Positions 45,022 to 54,421 are shown, counted from the first letter of the stretch. The stretch: 64,000 nt of DNA from Candidatus Dechloromonas phosphorivorans (GCA_016709495.1 JADJMS010000011.1:1-64000), one strand, 5' to 3'. Translations and numbers: made by a program. The notes: a model not told the origin generated them from the sequence alone.

Positions 45022-46130
45022 TTCTTCACCAGCATGCGATGGGTGTGTATCGACATCAGGATACCAATCCCGAGAAACAGGGTAACCAGCGCCGTTCCAC
45101 CGTAACTCATGAACGGCAAAGGCACACCAACCACCGGCAGAATGCCGCTGACCATGCCCATGTTGATGAAGGCATAAGTGAAGAAACCCAGCGTAATGGC
45201 GCCAGCCAGCAAGCGAGAAAATGGGGTTGATGCGGCTGAGGCGATCATCATCCCGCGACCGATCAGCAGGGTGTAGAGGAAGAGCAGCAAGGCATTACCC
45301 ATCAGCCCCCACTCTTCCGAATAAACCGCAAAAATGAAGTCAGTATGCTTTTCCGGGATGAACTCAAGGTGCGTCTGGGTGCCATTGAGATAACCCTTGC
45401 CGACTGGCCCACCCGAACCAATGGCGATGGTCGATTGAATAATGTGATAACCCGCACCCAGCGGGTCTGTTGTCGGGTCGATCAATGTCATGATCCGTTT
45501 GCGCTGGTAATCATGCATCATGCCCCAGAGCAATGGCGCTGCGGCACCCGCTGCAGCAACCAGACCAACAATAATTTTCCACGGCAAACCAGCAAGGAAA
45601 ATAACGTAACAACCTGCAGCACCAACCAAGAGCGCTGTACCAAGATCGGGTTGTTTGGCAATCAAGGCAAATGGCACGAAAAGAAGCAAGGCGGCACCGA
45701 AATAATGGCGCAGTTTGAGCGTTGCCTCAAATTTATGGAAATACCAGGCAAGCATCAATGGCATGGCAATCTTCATGATTTCAGACGGCTGAATACGGGT
45801 AAAACCCAGCGGCAACCAGCGTTTTGCGCCGTTGATCTTGACCCCGAAAAGAAAGACGCCGATCAACAAAATGAGACCGAGAATATAGAGTGGAATAGCA
45901 AAATTCATCAGTTTCTGTGGCGCCAGGCGCGAGACAAACCACATGATGACCATCGCCACACCCATATTGCCGGCCTGTGACATCATCCGCTGATTTCCAT
46001 CGATGGTCGCCGAATGAACTGTCGCCAAACCGATAGCCATGATCGCCAGAGTGATCAGCAGCAGAGGGAAATCAATGTGCTTGATGAGGTTAAGCCACCA
46101 GCGTTTGACGGTGCCGACAACGTCAATCAT
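45018..46130 (-). CDS. rodA: Rod shape-determining protein RodA
   Basis: A 370-residue SEDS glycosyltransferase with about ten helices; conserved pieces include GFTRIQPSEIMKIAMPLMLAWY, KQPDLGTALLVGAAG, GSGGPVGKGYLNGTQTHLEFIPEKHTDFIFAVYSEEWG and GVPLPFMSYGGTALVTLFLGIGILMSIHTHR. It polymerises lipid II with PBP2 during side-wall growth. Overlaps mrdA by four bases. Confidence 0.96.
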   Translation of the reverse strand: MIDVVGTVKRWWLNLIKHIDFPLLLITLAIMAIGLATVHSATIDGNQRMMSQAGNMGVAMVIMWFVSRLAPQKLMNFAIPLYILGLILLIGVFLFGVKINGAKRWLPLGFTRIQPSEIMKIAMPLMLAWYFHKFEATLKLRHYFGAALLLFVPFALIAKQPDLGTALLVGAAGCYVIFLAGLPWKIIVGLVAAAGAAAPLLWGMMHDYQRKRIMTLIDPTTDPLGAGYHIIQSTIAIGSGGPVGKGYLNGTQTHLEFIPEKHTDFIFAVYSEEWGLMGNALLLFLYTLLIGRGMMIASAASTPFSRLLAGAITLGFFTYAFINMGMVSGILPVVGVPLPFMSYGGTALVTLFLGIGILMSIHTHRMLVKK

Positions 46131-48037
46131 TCTTCAACATCCGCTTCAATTGCACTGCTGTCTTCAACCGCTGCACCAGCCGGCAATTTGCCGAGCAAAT
46201 AATAGTCCAGCACCATACGGGCGATAGGCGCAGCAGACTGGGCGCCAAAACCACCATTCTCAACCAGCACGGCCAGCGCAATTTTGGGATTGTCGGCCGG
46301 GGCATAAGCGATGAACAGCGCGTGATCGCGCAGTTCTTTCTTCGTGCTGTTTGCCTTGTATTCAGCCCCCTTAAGAGAGAAAACCTGCGCCGTACCGGTC
46401 TTGCCAGCCGCTTCGTAACCAGCCCCGGCAAAGGCACGCGCTCCGGTACCCTCTTTATTCACACCCACCATGGCGCGGCGGATCACATCAACGTTTTGCT
46501 GCTTAAGATGCAGATCGCGGATTGGCTCAGGTTCGACCAGACGCTTTTCACCCGTTTTAGCATCAACAATATTGCGCACTAGATGAGGACGGAACATCAC
46601 ACCATTATTGGCCACCACTGCCGTCGCCTGCGCCAGCTGGATCGGCGTGTAAGCGTTGTAGCCTTGGCCAATGCCGATCGAAATGGTTTCACCGGCATAC
46701 CATTTTTGTTGTTCTGGTTTTTTGAAACGCTGTTTCTTCCACTCCTGAGAGGGGAGTACTCCCTTGGACTCGCCCGAATCATCCTTGCCCAGATCGATAC
46801 CGGAGCGCTGACCGAACCCGAGCGACCCCATGAATTTTGAAATATTGTCGATCCCCATGTCATTAGCGAGGATGTAATAGTAGGTATCGCAGGAATGAAC
46901 AATCGATTTGTACATATCAACGCTGCCATGCCCGCCTTTTTTATCATCGCGGAACTGGTGATTGCCGAAATTGAAATAGCCAGGATCGCTGATCGACTGA
47001 TTGGGCGTACGCTTACCCATTTCAAGCGCGGCCAGGGCCATGAAGGGTTTGAAGGTTGAACCCGGCGGGTAAGCACCGTTTATCGCCCGATTGATCATCG
47101 GCTTGCTCGGATGTTCATTCAACTCACGCCAATTCTCAGGCGTGATGCCATCCACGAACATGTTGGGATCGAAAGTTGGATTCGAGACCAGCGCAAGAAT
47201 TCCGCCAGTGCTTGGCTCAATGGCAACGAGCGCCCCCTTGCGATCACCAAAAGCCTTTTCTGTAATTTCCTGTAGCTTGGCATCCAGCGTTAGCTGCAAA
47301 TTGTTGCCGGAAACCGGTGGAATGCGTTTAAGACTGCGAATCGCCCTGCCCCCGGCATCGATTTCAACTTCCTCATAGCCCGTTTCACCATGTAGTTCAA
47401 ATTCATAGTGCTGTTCGAGGCCGGTTTTGCCAACGTGGTCAGTCCCTTTATAGTTGGCCTGCCGTTCCGACTCCTCAATCCATTTCAGGTCGCGATCCGT
47501 AATCCGCCCGATGTAGCCAATAGCATGCGAAGCAATATGACTGAGCGGGTATTGGCGAAATAGTCGTGCCTTGACCTCAACGCCGGGGAAACGATAACGT
47601 TGCGCAGCAAACTTGGCCACTTCGGCATCGGTCAGGCGAGTACGAATCGGAATCGACTCGAAATTCTTGGCCTCGTCGAGCAGCCGTTTGAAGCGTTTGC
47701 GATCTTTCGGCTGAACATCGATCACCTCAGCCAATGAATCGATCGTTGTCTCGAGATCAACAGTCTGCGAGGGGGTAATTTCAAGGGTGAAGGCAGAATA
47801 ATTGCGTGCGAGTACGACACCATTTCGATCAGTAATGACGCCGCGATTAGGCACAATCGGAATCAATGCAATTCGGTTGTCTTCGGCACGAGTCCGGTAA
47901 AAATCGTGTTGCAGAACCTGCAACCAGAAAAAACGGCCAAATAGTATGGCAAACGCGATGAGAACCGAGACAGCTGTAAAACCAAGCCGGAATCGGAAGC
48001 GGGGAAGATCACCGTCCGGATTGTGAAATTCGCTCAC
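46127..48037 (-). CDS. mrdA: Penicillin-binding protein 2 (MrdA)
   Basis: A 636-residue class B PBP: membrane anchor FRFRLGFTAVSVLIAFAILFGRFFWL, pedestal domain with RGVITDRNGVVLARN, and transpeptidase motifs SxxK in GSTFKPFM, SxN in SCDTYYY-type position, and KTG in AAGKTGTAQVF. It cross-links peptidoglycan together with RodA. Gene order mreBCD-mrdA-rodA-rlpA is the usual elongation cluster. Confidence 0.96.
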   Translation of the reverse strand: MSEFHNPDGDLPRFRFRLGFTAVSVLIAFAILFGRFFWLQVLQHDFYRTRAEDNRIALIPIVPNRGVITDRNGVVLARNYSAFTLEITPSQTVDLETTIDSLAEVIDVQPKDRKRFKRLLDEAKNFESIPIRTRLTDAEVAKFAAQRYRFPGVEVKARLFRQYPLSHIASHAIGYIGRITDRDLKWIEESERQANYKGTDHVGKTGLEQHYEFELHGETGYEEVEIDAGGRAIRSLKRIPPVSGNNLQLTLDAKLQEITEKAFGDRKGALVAIEPSTGGILALVSNPTFDPNMFVDGITPENWRELNEHPSKPMINRAINGAYPPGSTFKPFMALAALEMGKRTPNQSISDPGYFNFGNHQFRDDKKGGHGSVDMYKSIVHSCDTYYYILANDMGIDNISKFMGSLGFGQRSGIDLGKDDSGESKGVLPSQEWKKQRFKKPEQQKWYAGETISIGIGQGYNAYTPIQLAQATAVVANNGVMFRPHLVRNIVDAKTGEKRLVEPEPIRDLHLKQQNVDVIRRAMVGVNKEGTGARAFAGAGYEAAGKTGTAQVFSLKGAEYKANSTKKELRDHALFIAYAPADNPKIALAVLVENGGFGAQSAAPIARMVLDYYLLGKLPAGAAVEDSSAIEADVEE

Positions 48038-48040
48038 GTT

Positions 48041-48562
48041 CTAAATCGGACGATTGGGATCCTGCTCAACCGGTTGGTATTGCGGCAGAAGCAGGATAAA
48101 GGTTGCCGGAAACCACAGCAGGGAAGCAATTATCGGCCCGACAAAATAACTCCAGCCGGGAAAATCACCGCCGACCAGCAGTCGCATGGCCAGTTGAACT
48201 GCCTGACAAAGCATCAGCAAGGGTAAAACCTGAAGCGCCTGTTGCGCCAAAGGGAACCACAGCAAGCGGCGCGACAGCGAAGCCGTCAAATAGGCCAGCA
48301 GCACATAGGCGAAACAGTGCTGACCCAAAACCGCACCATCAGCGACATCCATCAGCAAACCGAGAACAAAGGCCCAGCCCATGCCAACCCGGCGAAATTC
48401 TCGCACGCTCCAGAAGCACAGCACCAACGCAACCCAATCGGGCACACCTGGCCAGTGTGAGGTTGGCAGGAAATTCAGCAGTAGTGCAATGATCAGGCTG
48501 AGAAAGATGAACCAGGGCCTAACTGGAAGCAGTATGCGCGAAGAAGAGTAAGTGGGTTGCAT
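48041..48562 (-). CDS. mreD: Rod shape-determining protein MreD
   Basis: A 173-residue integral membrane protein with five hydrophobic segments and WVALVLCFWSVREFRRVGMGWAFVLGLLMDVADGAVLGQHCFAYVLLAYL, typical of MreD. Its ATG overlaps the mreC stop by one base. It links MreC and RodA/PBP2 in the elongasome. Confidence 0.93.
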   Translation of the reverse strand: MQPTYSSSRILLPVRPWFIFLSLIIALLLNFLPTSHWPGVPDWVALVLCFWSVREFRRVGMGWAFVLGLLMDVADGAVLGQHCFAYVLLAYLTASLSRRLLWFPLAQQALQVLPLLMLCQAVQLAMRLLVGGDFPGWSYFVGPIIASLLWFPATFILLLPQYQPVEQDPNRPI

Positions 48563-49500
48563 CAGTTGGCCTTTGCGACACGTCTCTTTTTGATACGCGA
48601 ACCTTTGTCACTACCACCATCACCAGCGCGCGACTTGGCCTCTGGTGGCGCTGGCGGCATAGCCGCACGTGGTGAGAGAACCATCAATTCACCGAAATTT
48701 TCTACACCAGCAATCGGCGCACAAAAAATCCGGGCAAAGGAATAGGCGCTGTCGCGTTCGATATTGATCACCTTGGCGACCGGAAAGCCCGGCAGATAGA
48801 TACTGTCGAGGCCGGAAGTAACCAACACATCGCCAACCTGAACATCAGCATTGGCCGGCATGTAACGCAGCTCAAGCTGGCCGTTACCCAAGCCAAAGAC
48901 AACCGAGCGTTGCCCGCTACGCACAATCTGCACTGGAACCGCCTGATCCTTGTCAGTAATCAGGGTAATTTCAGCAGAAAACGGGAAAACACGGGTTACC
49001 TGGCCGACAACACCTGCTTCATCAATCGCCGGCTGTCCGGCAACGATGCCCGATTGCTGACCCTTATCGACAATGACTCGGCGCGAAAAGGGATCGCGTG
49101 CCGTGTAGAGAATCTGTGCCACCTGGCCCTGAGCTTTTTCGCGCTCTTTAACCGTCAGCAATTTGCGCAAGCGTTCATTTTCGGCCTCCATCTGGGCCAG
49201 CCGCTGCAAATCCGGCGCCGTATTGAGCTGGGCGTGCTTCAAGGCTTTGTTCTCAGCCTCCAGCACCTGTCTCCCTTGCAGATAATTGGCCGCGTAATCA
49301 ACCAAACTACCCGGCGTCTGCGCAACCCGCTGCACTGGATCAACCACCAGCGAAATACTCTGGCGCACCAAATCGAGACTGTGCATGCGCAGGTCGACAA
49401 CAAATATCGCGACCGAAATCGCGATATATAAAGTCAGAAGGGCCAGCGGTGCTGGCCCTCGCTTGAAAAATGGCGGAGGCGCGTGGTCGATGCCGGCCAT
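48562..49500 (-). CDS. mreC: Rod shape-determining protein MreC
   Basis: A 312-residue periplasmic protein anchored by LALLTLYIAISVAIFVVDLRM, followed by a coiled coil (LQRLAQMEAENERLRKLLTVKEREK) and the beta-domain signatures YTARDPFSRRVIVDKGQQSGIVAGQPAIDEAGVVGQV and VQVGDVLVTSGLDSIYLPGFPVA. A basic, Pro/Ala-rich tail follows. It scaffolds PBP2 on the periplasmic side. Confidence 0.95.
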   Translation of the reverse strand: MAGIDHAPPPFFKRGPAPLALLTLYIAISVAIFVVDLRMHSLDLVRQSISLVVDPVQRVAQTPGSLVDYAANYLQGRQVLEAENKALKHAQLNTAPDLQRLAQMEAENERLRKLLTVKEREKAQGQVAQILYTARDPFSRRVIVDKGQQSGIVAGQPAIDEAGVVGQVTRVFPFSAEITLITDKDQAVPVQIVRSGQRSVVFGLGNGQLELRYMPANADVQVGDVLVTSGLDSIYLPGFPVAKVINIERDSAYSFARIFCAPIAGVENFGELMVLSPRAAMPPAPPEAKSRAGDGGSDKGSRIKKRRVAKAN

Positions 49501-49530
49501 CGCTCAATCCTGCCTTGCTACGGTCAACGC

Positions 49531-50574
49531 TTAGTCCGAGGCGAAAATGCTGGCCAGCTTGTCCATTTTTTCCAGCGCCAGACCACAACCACGGGCAACG
49601 CAGGTCAACGGTTCATCGGCCACGATCACGGGCAGACCGGTTTCTTCCATCAGCAGACGGTCGAGATCACGCAACAAAGCACCACCACCAGTTAGCACCA
49701 TGCCTTTTTCGGCAATGTCGGCGCCGAGTTCAGGCGGCGTCTTTTCCAGCGCGGATTTGACGGCGGAAACGATCTGGTTGAGTGGATCGGTCAGCGCTTC
49801 GAGGATTTCATTGGAGGAAATCGTAAATTTACGCGGGATGCCTTCGGCCTTGTTAATACCGGAGACTTCCATTTCCTTGACTTCAGCACCAGGGAAAGCA
49901 GAACCGATATTCTTCTTGATCTTTTCGGCAGTATTTTCGCCAATCATCATGCCGTAGTTGCGGCTGATGTAGCTCATGATCGCTTCGTCCAGCTTGTCGC
50001 CACCAACGCGAACCGAGCCGGCATAAACCAGCCCCCCCAGCGAGATGACGCCAACTTCAGTGGTACCGCCACCAATGTCGACCACCATAGAGCCAGTCGC
50101 TTCAGAAACCGGCAGATCGGCACCAATCGCGGCAGCCATCGGCTCCTCGATCAGATAAACCTGGCTGGCACCAGCACCAAGCGCTGATTCACGGATCGCC
50201 CGGCGTTCAACCTGTGTCGAACCTGAAGGCACGCAGATAATGATGCGCGGGCTCGGGCTGAACAGCTTGGAGTCATGCACTTTTTTAATGAACTGTTTGA
50301 GCATTTGCTCGGTCACGGTGAAGTCGGCAATCACGCCGTCCTTCATCGGACGAATCACAGTAATGCTGCCCGGCGCCTTGCCCAGCATGTCTTTGGCTTC
50401 TTTGCCGACAGCCTGGATGGATTTTTTGGCATTGGGCCCGCCTTCAAGGCGGATCGCTACAACAGAAGGCTCATCGAGCACGATGCCACGTCCACGCACA
50501 TAAATGAGTGTATTCGCTGTACCGAGGTCAATGGCGAGGTCGTTTGAGAAATATTTGCTTAGGAAACCGAACAT
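49531..50574 (-). CDS. mreB: Rod shape-determining protein MreB (actin homologue)
   Basis: A 347-residue actin-fold protein: DLAIDLGTANTLIYVRGRGIVLDEPSVVA, VVDIGGGTTEVGVISLGG and MVLTGGGALLRDLDRLL form the nucleotide-binding phosphate and adenosine loops. It makes filaments that place cell-wall synthesis. First gene of the elongation operon; the 92-101 base gap to the divergent gatC holds the promoters. Confidence 0.97.
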   Translation of the reverse strand: MFGFLSKYFSNDLAIDLGTANTLIYVRGRGIVLDEPSVVAIRLEGGPNAKKSIQAVGKEAKDMLGKAPGSITVIRPMKDGVIADFTVTEQMLKQFIKKVHDSKLFSPSPRIIICVPSGSTQVERRAIRESALGAGASQVYLIEEPMAAAIGADLPVSEATGSMVVDIGGGTTEVGVISLGGLVYAGSVRVGGDKLDEAIMSYISRNYGMMIGENTAEKIKKNIGSAFPGAEVKEMEVSGINKAEGIPRKFTISSNEILEALTDPLNQIVSAVKSALEKTPPELGADIAEKGMVLTGGGALLRDLDRLLMEETGLPVIVADEPLTCVARGCGLALEKMDKLASIFASD

Positions 50575-50638
50575 GTATGCTCCGCTGGGGGGTGCGGTAG
50601 AGAAAACTTTTATGATACCTTATAACGCTTCCCATTTT

Positions 50639-50666
50639 AAGACTTTGTGCACTGCAATAAAGTCTT
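50639..50666. promoter_or_regulatory. 8-bp inverted repeat AAGACTTT / AAAGTCTT between mreB and gatC
   Basis: AAGACTTT (50639-50646) and AAAGTCTT (50659-50666) are perfect inverted copies separated by 12 bases, in the divergent promoter region and ending 10 bases before the gatC ATG. It may be an operator or a 5' hairpin of the gatC transcript. Confidence 0.4.
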
Positions 50667-50675
50667 TTGAGACCT

Positions 50676-50963
50676 ATGTCGCTCACATTTGAACAGGTTC
50701 AACGCATCGCCCATCTGGCTCGTATTGAAGTCAGTGAAGCCGAAGCCCTGACCACCCAGGATCACCTCAACGGAATTTTCCAGTTGATTGAACAGATGCA
50801 AGCCGTTGATACGAGCGGTATTGAGCCGATGGCTCATGCTCAGGATCTGAGTCAACGACTGCGTGAGGATCGCGTCAGTGAAGCAGATAGGCGCGCTGCA
50901 TATCAGGCAATCGCCCCGGAAACTGAAGCGGGTCTTTATCTTGTGCCGAAGGTGATCGAATGA
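50676..50963 (+). CDS. gatC: Glutamyl/aspartyl-tRNA amidotransferase subunit C
   Basis: A 95-residue GatC: VQRIAHLARIEVSEAEALTTQDHLNGIFQLIEQMQAVDTSGIEPMAHAQDLSQRLREDRV and the ending AIAPETEAGLYLVPKVIE. It stabilises GatA. The stop overlaps the gatA ATG by four bases. Start ATG 50676 by family N-terminus (SLTFEQVQRIA). Confidence 0.95.
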   Translation: MSLTFEQVQRIAHLARIEVSEAEALTTQDHLNGIFQLIEQMQAVDTSGIEPMAHAQDLSQRLREDRVSEADRRAAYQAIAPETEAGLYLVPKVIE

Positions 50964-52417
50964 TCAACGCCAGTCTCAAGCAATTATCGCAGGCGCTCGC
51001 CGCCAAACAGATTTCCAGCGTCGAACTGACCCAACTGTTTCTAGATCGGATTAACCGCCTGAATCCGACGCTGAATGCATTTGTTACGGTCGACGCCGAA
51101 AAAAGCCTGAATTCTGCACGCGCTGCCGATGCGCGTATAGCCGCCGGCAATGCTGGTTTGCTGACCGGCATACCCATCGCCCAGAAAGACATTTTCTGTG
51201 CCGAAGGCTGGCTGACAACCTGCGGCTCGAAAATGCTCGCCAATTTCGTTTCACCCTACGACGCCACCGTGATTCGCAAGATGGAAAGCGAAGCGGGGCT
51301 GGTTTCGCTGGGCAAGACGAACATGGATGAATTCGCGATGGGTTCATCAAACGAAACCTCGTTCTTCGGCCCGGTGCGCAATCCGTGGGATACCGCCCGC
51401 GTGCCGGGTGGCTCATCCGGCGGCTCTGCTGCAGCCGTAGCGGCACGACTGGCACCCGCCGCCACCGGCACCGACACCGGCGGCTCAATCCGCCAGCCAG
51501 CCGCGTTGTGCAATCTGACCGGCCTCAAGCCAACCTATGGCGTAGTTTCCCGCTACGGCATGATCGCTTTTGCTTCCTCCCTCGACCAGGCAGGACCGAT
51601 GGCCGCTAGCGCCGAAGATTGCGCTCTGCTGCTCAACACCATGGTTGGCTTCGACGAGCGCGACTCCACCTCGCTCGAGCGCCCCATTGAGGATTACACG
51701 CACGGCCTGGAAAAGCCGCTCCACGGTTTGCGCATCGGCCTACCCAAGGAGTTTTTTGGCGAAGGTTGCGATGCCGAAGTGATGGCCGCCGTGCGTGCCG
51801 CCATCGCCGAGTACGAAAAACTCGGGGCAAAGACGGTTGAAGTCTCGCTACCCAATTCGCATCTATCCGTGCCAGCCTATTACGTGATCGCGCCGGCTGA
51901 AGCCAGCTCCAATCTGAGTCGCTTCGATGGCGTGCGTTACGGTTTCCGCGCCCAGGAATACGGCAATCTCGACGACATGTACATGAAGAGCCGCGCCCAA
52001 GGTTTCGGTGCCGAAGTCAAACGGCGCATCATGATTGGCGCCTACGTGCTATCGCATGGCTACTACGATGCTTATTACCTGCAGGCGCAGCGCATTCGCC
52101 GCCTGATCGCCAATGACTTTGTCGAAGCCTTCAAGGTCTGCGACGTGATCATGGGGCCAACCTCACCGTCGACTGCCTTCAAGCTTGGCGAAAAAGCGGC
52201 CGATCCGGTTCAGATGTATTTGTCCGACATCTACACCATCGCCGTCAATTTGGCCGGCTTGCCCGGCATGTCGGTCCCTTGCGGCTTTGCCGGCGGCTTG
52301 CCGGTTGGCTTGCAGTTGATCGGTAATTACTTCGCCGAAGCTCAGTTGCTCAACGTGGCGCATCGCTATCAGCAAGCGACTGACTGGCATCAACTGCGGC
52401 CGGCGGACCTAGGGTAA
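50960..52417 (+). CDS. gatA: Glutamyl/aspartyl-tRNA amidotransferase subunit A
   Basis: A 485-residue amidase-signature enzyme with the Ser-cisSer-Lys triad in GIPIAQKDIFCAEGW (Lys), VPGGSSGGSAAAVAA and TDTGGSIRQPAAL (Ser). It frees ammonia from glutamine for conversion of Glu-tRNA(Gln) or Asp-tRNA(Asn). A copy of the GTTRCGGTCRAC motif sits at codons for VTVD near the N-terminus. Confidence 0.96.
   Translation: MINASLKQLSQALAAKQISSVELTQLFLDRINRLNPTLNAFVTVDAEKSLNSARAADARIAAGNAGLLTGIPIAQKDIFCAEGWLTTCGSKMLANFVSPYDATVIRKMESEAGLVSLGKTNMDEFAMGSSNETSFFGPVRNPWDTARVPGGSSGGSAAAVAARLAPAATGTDTGGSIRQPAALCNLTGLKPTYGVVSRYGMIAFASSLDQAGPMAASAEDCALLLNTMVGFDERDSTSLERPIEDYTHGLEKPLHGLRIGLPKEFFGEGCDAEVMAAVRAAIAEYEKLGAKTVEVSLPNSHLSVPAYYVIAPAEASSNLSRFDGVRYGFRAQEYGNLDDMYMKSRAQGFGAEVKRRIMIGAYVLSHGYYDAYYLQAQRIRRLIANDFVEAFKVCDVIMGPTSPSTAFKLGEKAADPVQMYLSDIYTIAVNLAGLPGMSVPCGFAGGLPVGLQLIGNYFAEAQLLNVAHRYQQATDWHQLRPADLG
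51083..51094 (+). repeat. GTTRCGGTCRAC motif
   Basis: GTTACGGTCGAC in gatA, read as VTVD. Confidence 0.6.
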
Positions 52418-52419
52418 AA

Positions 52420-52953
52420 ATGCGTCGCACATGGGCGTTTCTGGTTGCGCTGCTTTTGGCAGCTTGCGCCGAGGTGGAAAAAACACCGGCACCTGAGCCG
52501 GCAGAAAAATCCAGCCCGGAAAAGCCGTCGACCGCAACAAGTACGCCCAAATTCAAGTCAGATACGCTTAAGTACCTCGCCAAGCGCCATATCGAAGTCC
52601 AGCCTACTCGGCCACTCAATATCCGCTCGCGCTGTACGCACAAGGATGCCATTGGCACGACCACCCGCCTCGATTTGCTGGTCAAGGATGCCGAAGTCCA
52701 ATCCTTTACCGCGCAGGTCACAATGAAGGGTTATGGCACCTGCAGCTTCAACCTGAACGATTTTGAGCAATCCGAAAAACTGCCACAAGCATTGCTCAAG
52801 CACAAACATGAATCCGGTTGCTCGGTGCGCATGTGGGAACAAGGCCAAAAAATAACAATTGCTTTCAACAGTTGCCCGAAATCCTGTGAAAAGGACGCTT
52901 TCAGCTATCTCTGGCCAATCATGGTCGAGGCGAAATCGGGGCGTTGTTTCTGA
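52420..52953 (+). CDS. Uncharacterised lipoprotein inserted between gatA and gatB
   Basis: A 177-residue protein with signal MRRTWAFLVALLLAACAEV (lipobox Cys), a low-complexity Pro/Lys/Glu/Thr linker, then a compact domain with several Cys residues (IRSRCTHKD, YGTCSFNLND, SGCSVRMWEQ, NSCPKSCEKD, SGRCF) that could form disulfides in the periplasm. I do not recognise a family. It starts two bases after gatA and ends 12 before gatB, so it is part of the operon although unrelated to tRNA charging. Confidence 0.8.
   Translation: MRRTWAFLVALLLAACAEVEKTPAPEPAEKSSPEKPSTATSTPKFKSDTLKYLAKRHIEVQPTRPLNIRSRCTHKDAIGTTTRLDLLVKDAEVQSFTAQVTMKGYGTCSFNLNDFEQSEKLPQALLKHKHESGCSVRMWEQGQKITIAFNSCPKSCEKDAFSYLWPIMVEAKSGRCF
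52527..52538 (-). repeat. GTTRCGGTCRAC motif
   Basis: GTTGCGGTCGAC on the minus strand in the lipoprotein linker, read there as STAT. Confidence 0.6.
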
Positions 52954-52965
52954 ACGGATGAAATT

Positions 52966-54421
52966 ATGAATCAAGGGGAGGTCGTAATCGGGATCGAAAC
53001 ACACGCACAACTGGCGACTGTTTCGAAGATTTTTTCAGGTGCATCGACAGCCTTTGGTGCCGAGCCAAATACGCAGGCTTGCGCGGTCGACCTCGCCCTG
53101 CCCGGCGTTTTACCGGTACTGAACAAAAAGGCGGTGGAATGTGCGATCCGCTTTGGCCTCGCCATTGATGCAGAAGTGGCGGCCAAATCCGTTTTCGCCC
53201 GTAAAAACTATTTTTACCCGGATCTACCCAAGGGCTACCAGATCAGCCAGATGGACCTACCCGTCGTCGTTGGCGGCGCGATTACCGTCGCCGTCGGCCA
53301 AGGCGACAAAGCTTACGAAAAGGTAGTTCATCTGACCCGTGCGCATCTTGAAGAAGATGCCGGCAAGTCGCTGCACGAAGATTTCCACGGCAAGAGCAGG
53401 CATCGACCTCAATCGCGCCGGCACGCCCTTGCTGGAAATCGTCACCGAACCCGATATGCGCTCTTCCGACGAAGCAGTCGCCTACGCCAAATCCCTGCAC
53501 GCGCTGGTGCGCTGGATCGGCATATGCGACGGCAACATGCAGGAAGGCTCCTTCCGCTGCGACGCCAACGTTTCGGTGCGCCCCAAAGGTCAGGCCGAAC
53601 TCGGCACACGGCGTGAGATCAAGAACCTCAATTCTTTCCGCTTCCTGAAGGAAGCCATCGATTTTGAAATCCAGTGGCAAATCAACGAAATTGAAGAAGG
53701 TCGCAAGATTCAGCAAGCCACCGTGCTGTTCGATCCAGACAGCGGCGAAACCCGCGTTATGCGGACCAAGGAAGATGCACACGATTACCGCTATTTCCCC
53801 GACCCCGACCTGCTGCCGCTACACATTTCCGCCGACTGGATTGCCCGCGTTAAAAGTGAATTGCCGGAACTGCCAACCCAAAAGCGCGAACGCTTCATCA
53901 ACGAAATGGGTTTATCCGCTTATGACGCCACGACACTGACCAGCAATCAAGAAATGTCTGACTTTTTCGAGTCGACCGTAACCATTGCCGGCAAAGCCAG
54001 TGCCAAGCCTTGTGCCAACTGGGTCATGGTTGACCTGACCGCCCGCCTCAACAAAGAAGGCAAGGAACTTGCCGACTCCCCGGTTTCTGCTGCACAGCTA
54101 GCCGGATTGATTCAACGGATTGCCGACAACACCATTTCCAACAACATTGCCAAAAAAGTATTTGAGGCATTGTGGAATGGCGAAGGCGCCAATGCTGACG
54201 AGATCATCGAAAAGCAAGGCCTGAAGCAGATTACAGACAGTGGCGCCATTGAATCACTGGTTGACGAGGTATTGGCTGCCAACCCGGGCAATGTGGCCGA
54301 ATTCCGCGCGGGCAAGGAAAAAGCCTTTAATGCGCTGGTCGGTCAAGTAATGAAGGCTGCCAAGGGCAAGGCAAACCCACAGCAGGTAAATGACCTGCTG
54401 CGCCAGAAACTGGCCAATTAA
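52966..54421 (+). CDS. gatB: Glutamyl/aspartyl-tRNA amidotransferase subunit B (one frameshift)
   Basis: About 484 residues after removal of one surplus base near 53399: VVIGIETHAQLATVSKIFSGAS, ARKNYFYPDLPKGYQISQMD, then AGIDLNRAGTPLLEIVTEPDMRSSDEAVAYAKSLHALVRWIGICDGNMQEGSFRCDANVSVRPKG and the C-terminal YqeY-like tRNA-binding domain (LVDEVLAANPGNVAEFRAGKEKAFNALVGQVMKAAKGKANP). It amidates mischarged tRNA with GatA/GatC. Ends convergent with a minus-strand gene, overlapping by four bases. Confidence 0.95.
53971..53982 (-). repeat. GTTRCGGTCRAC motif
   Basis: GTTACGGTCGAC on the minus strand in gatB, read there as STVT. Confidence 0.6.
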
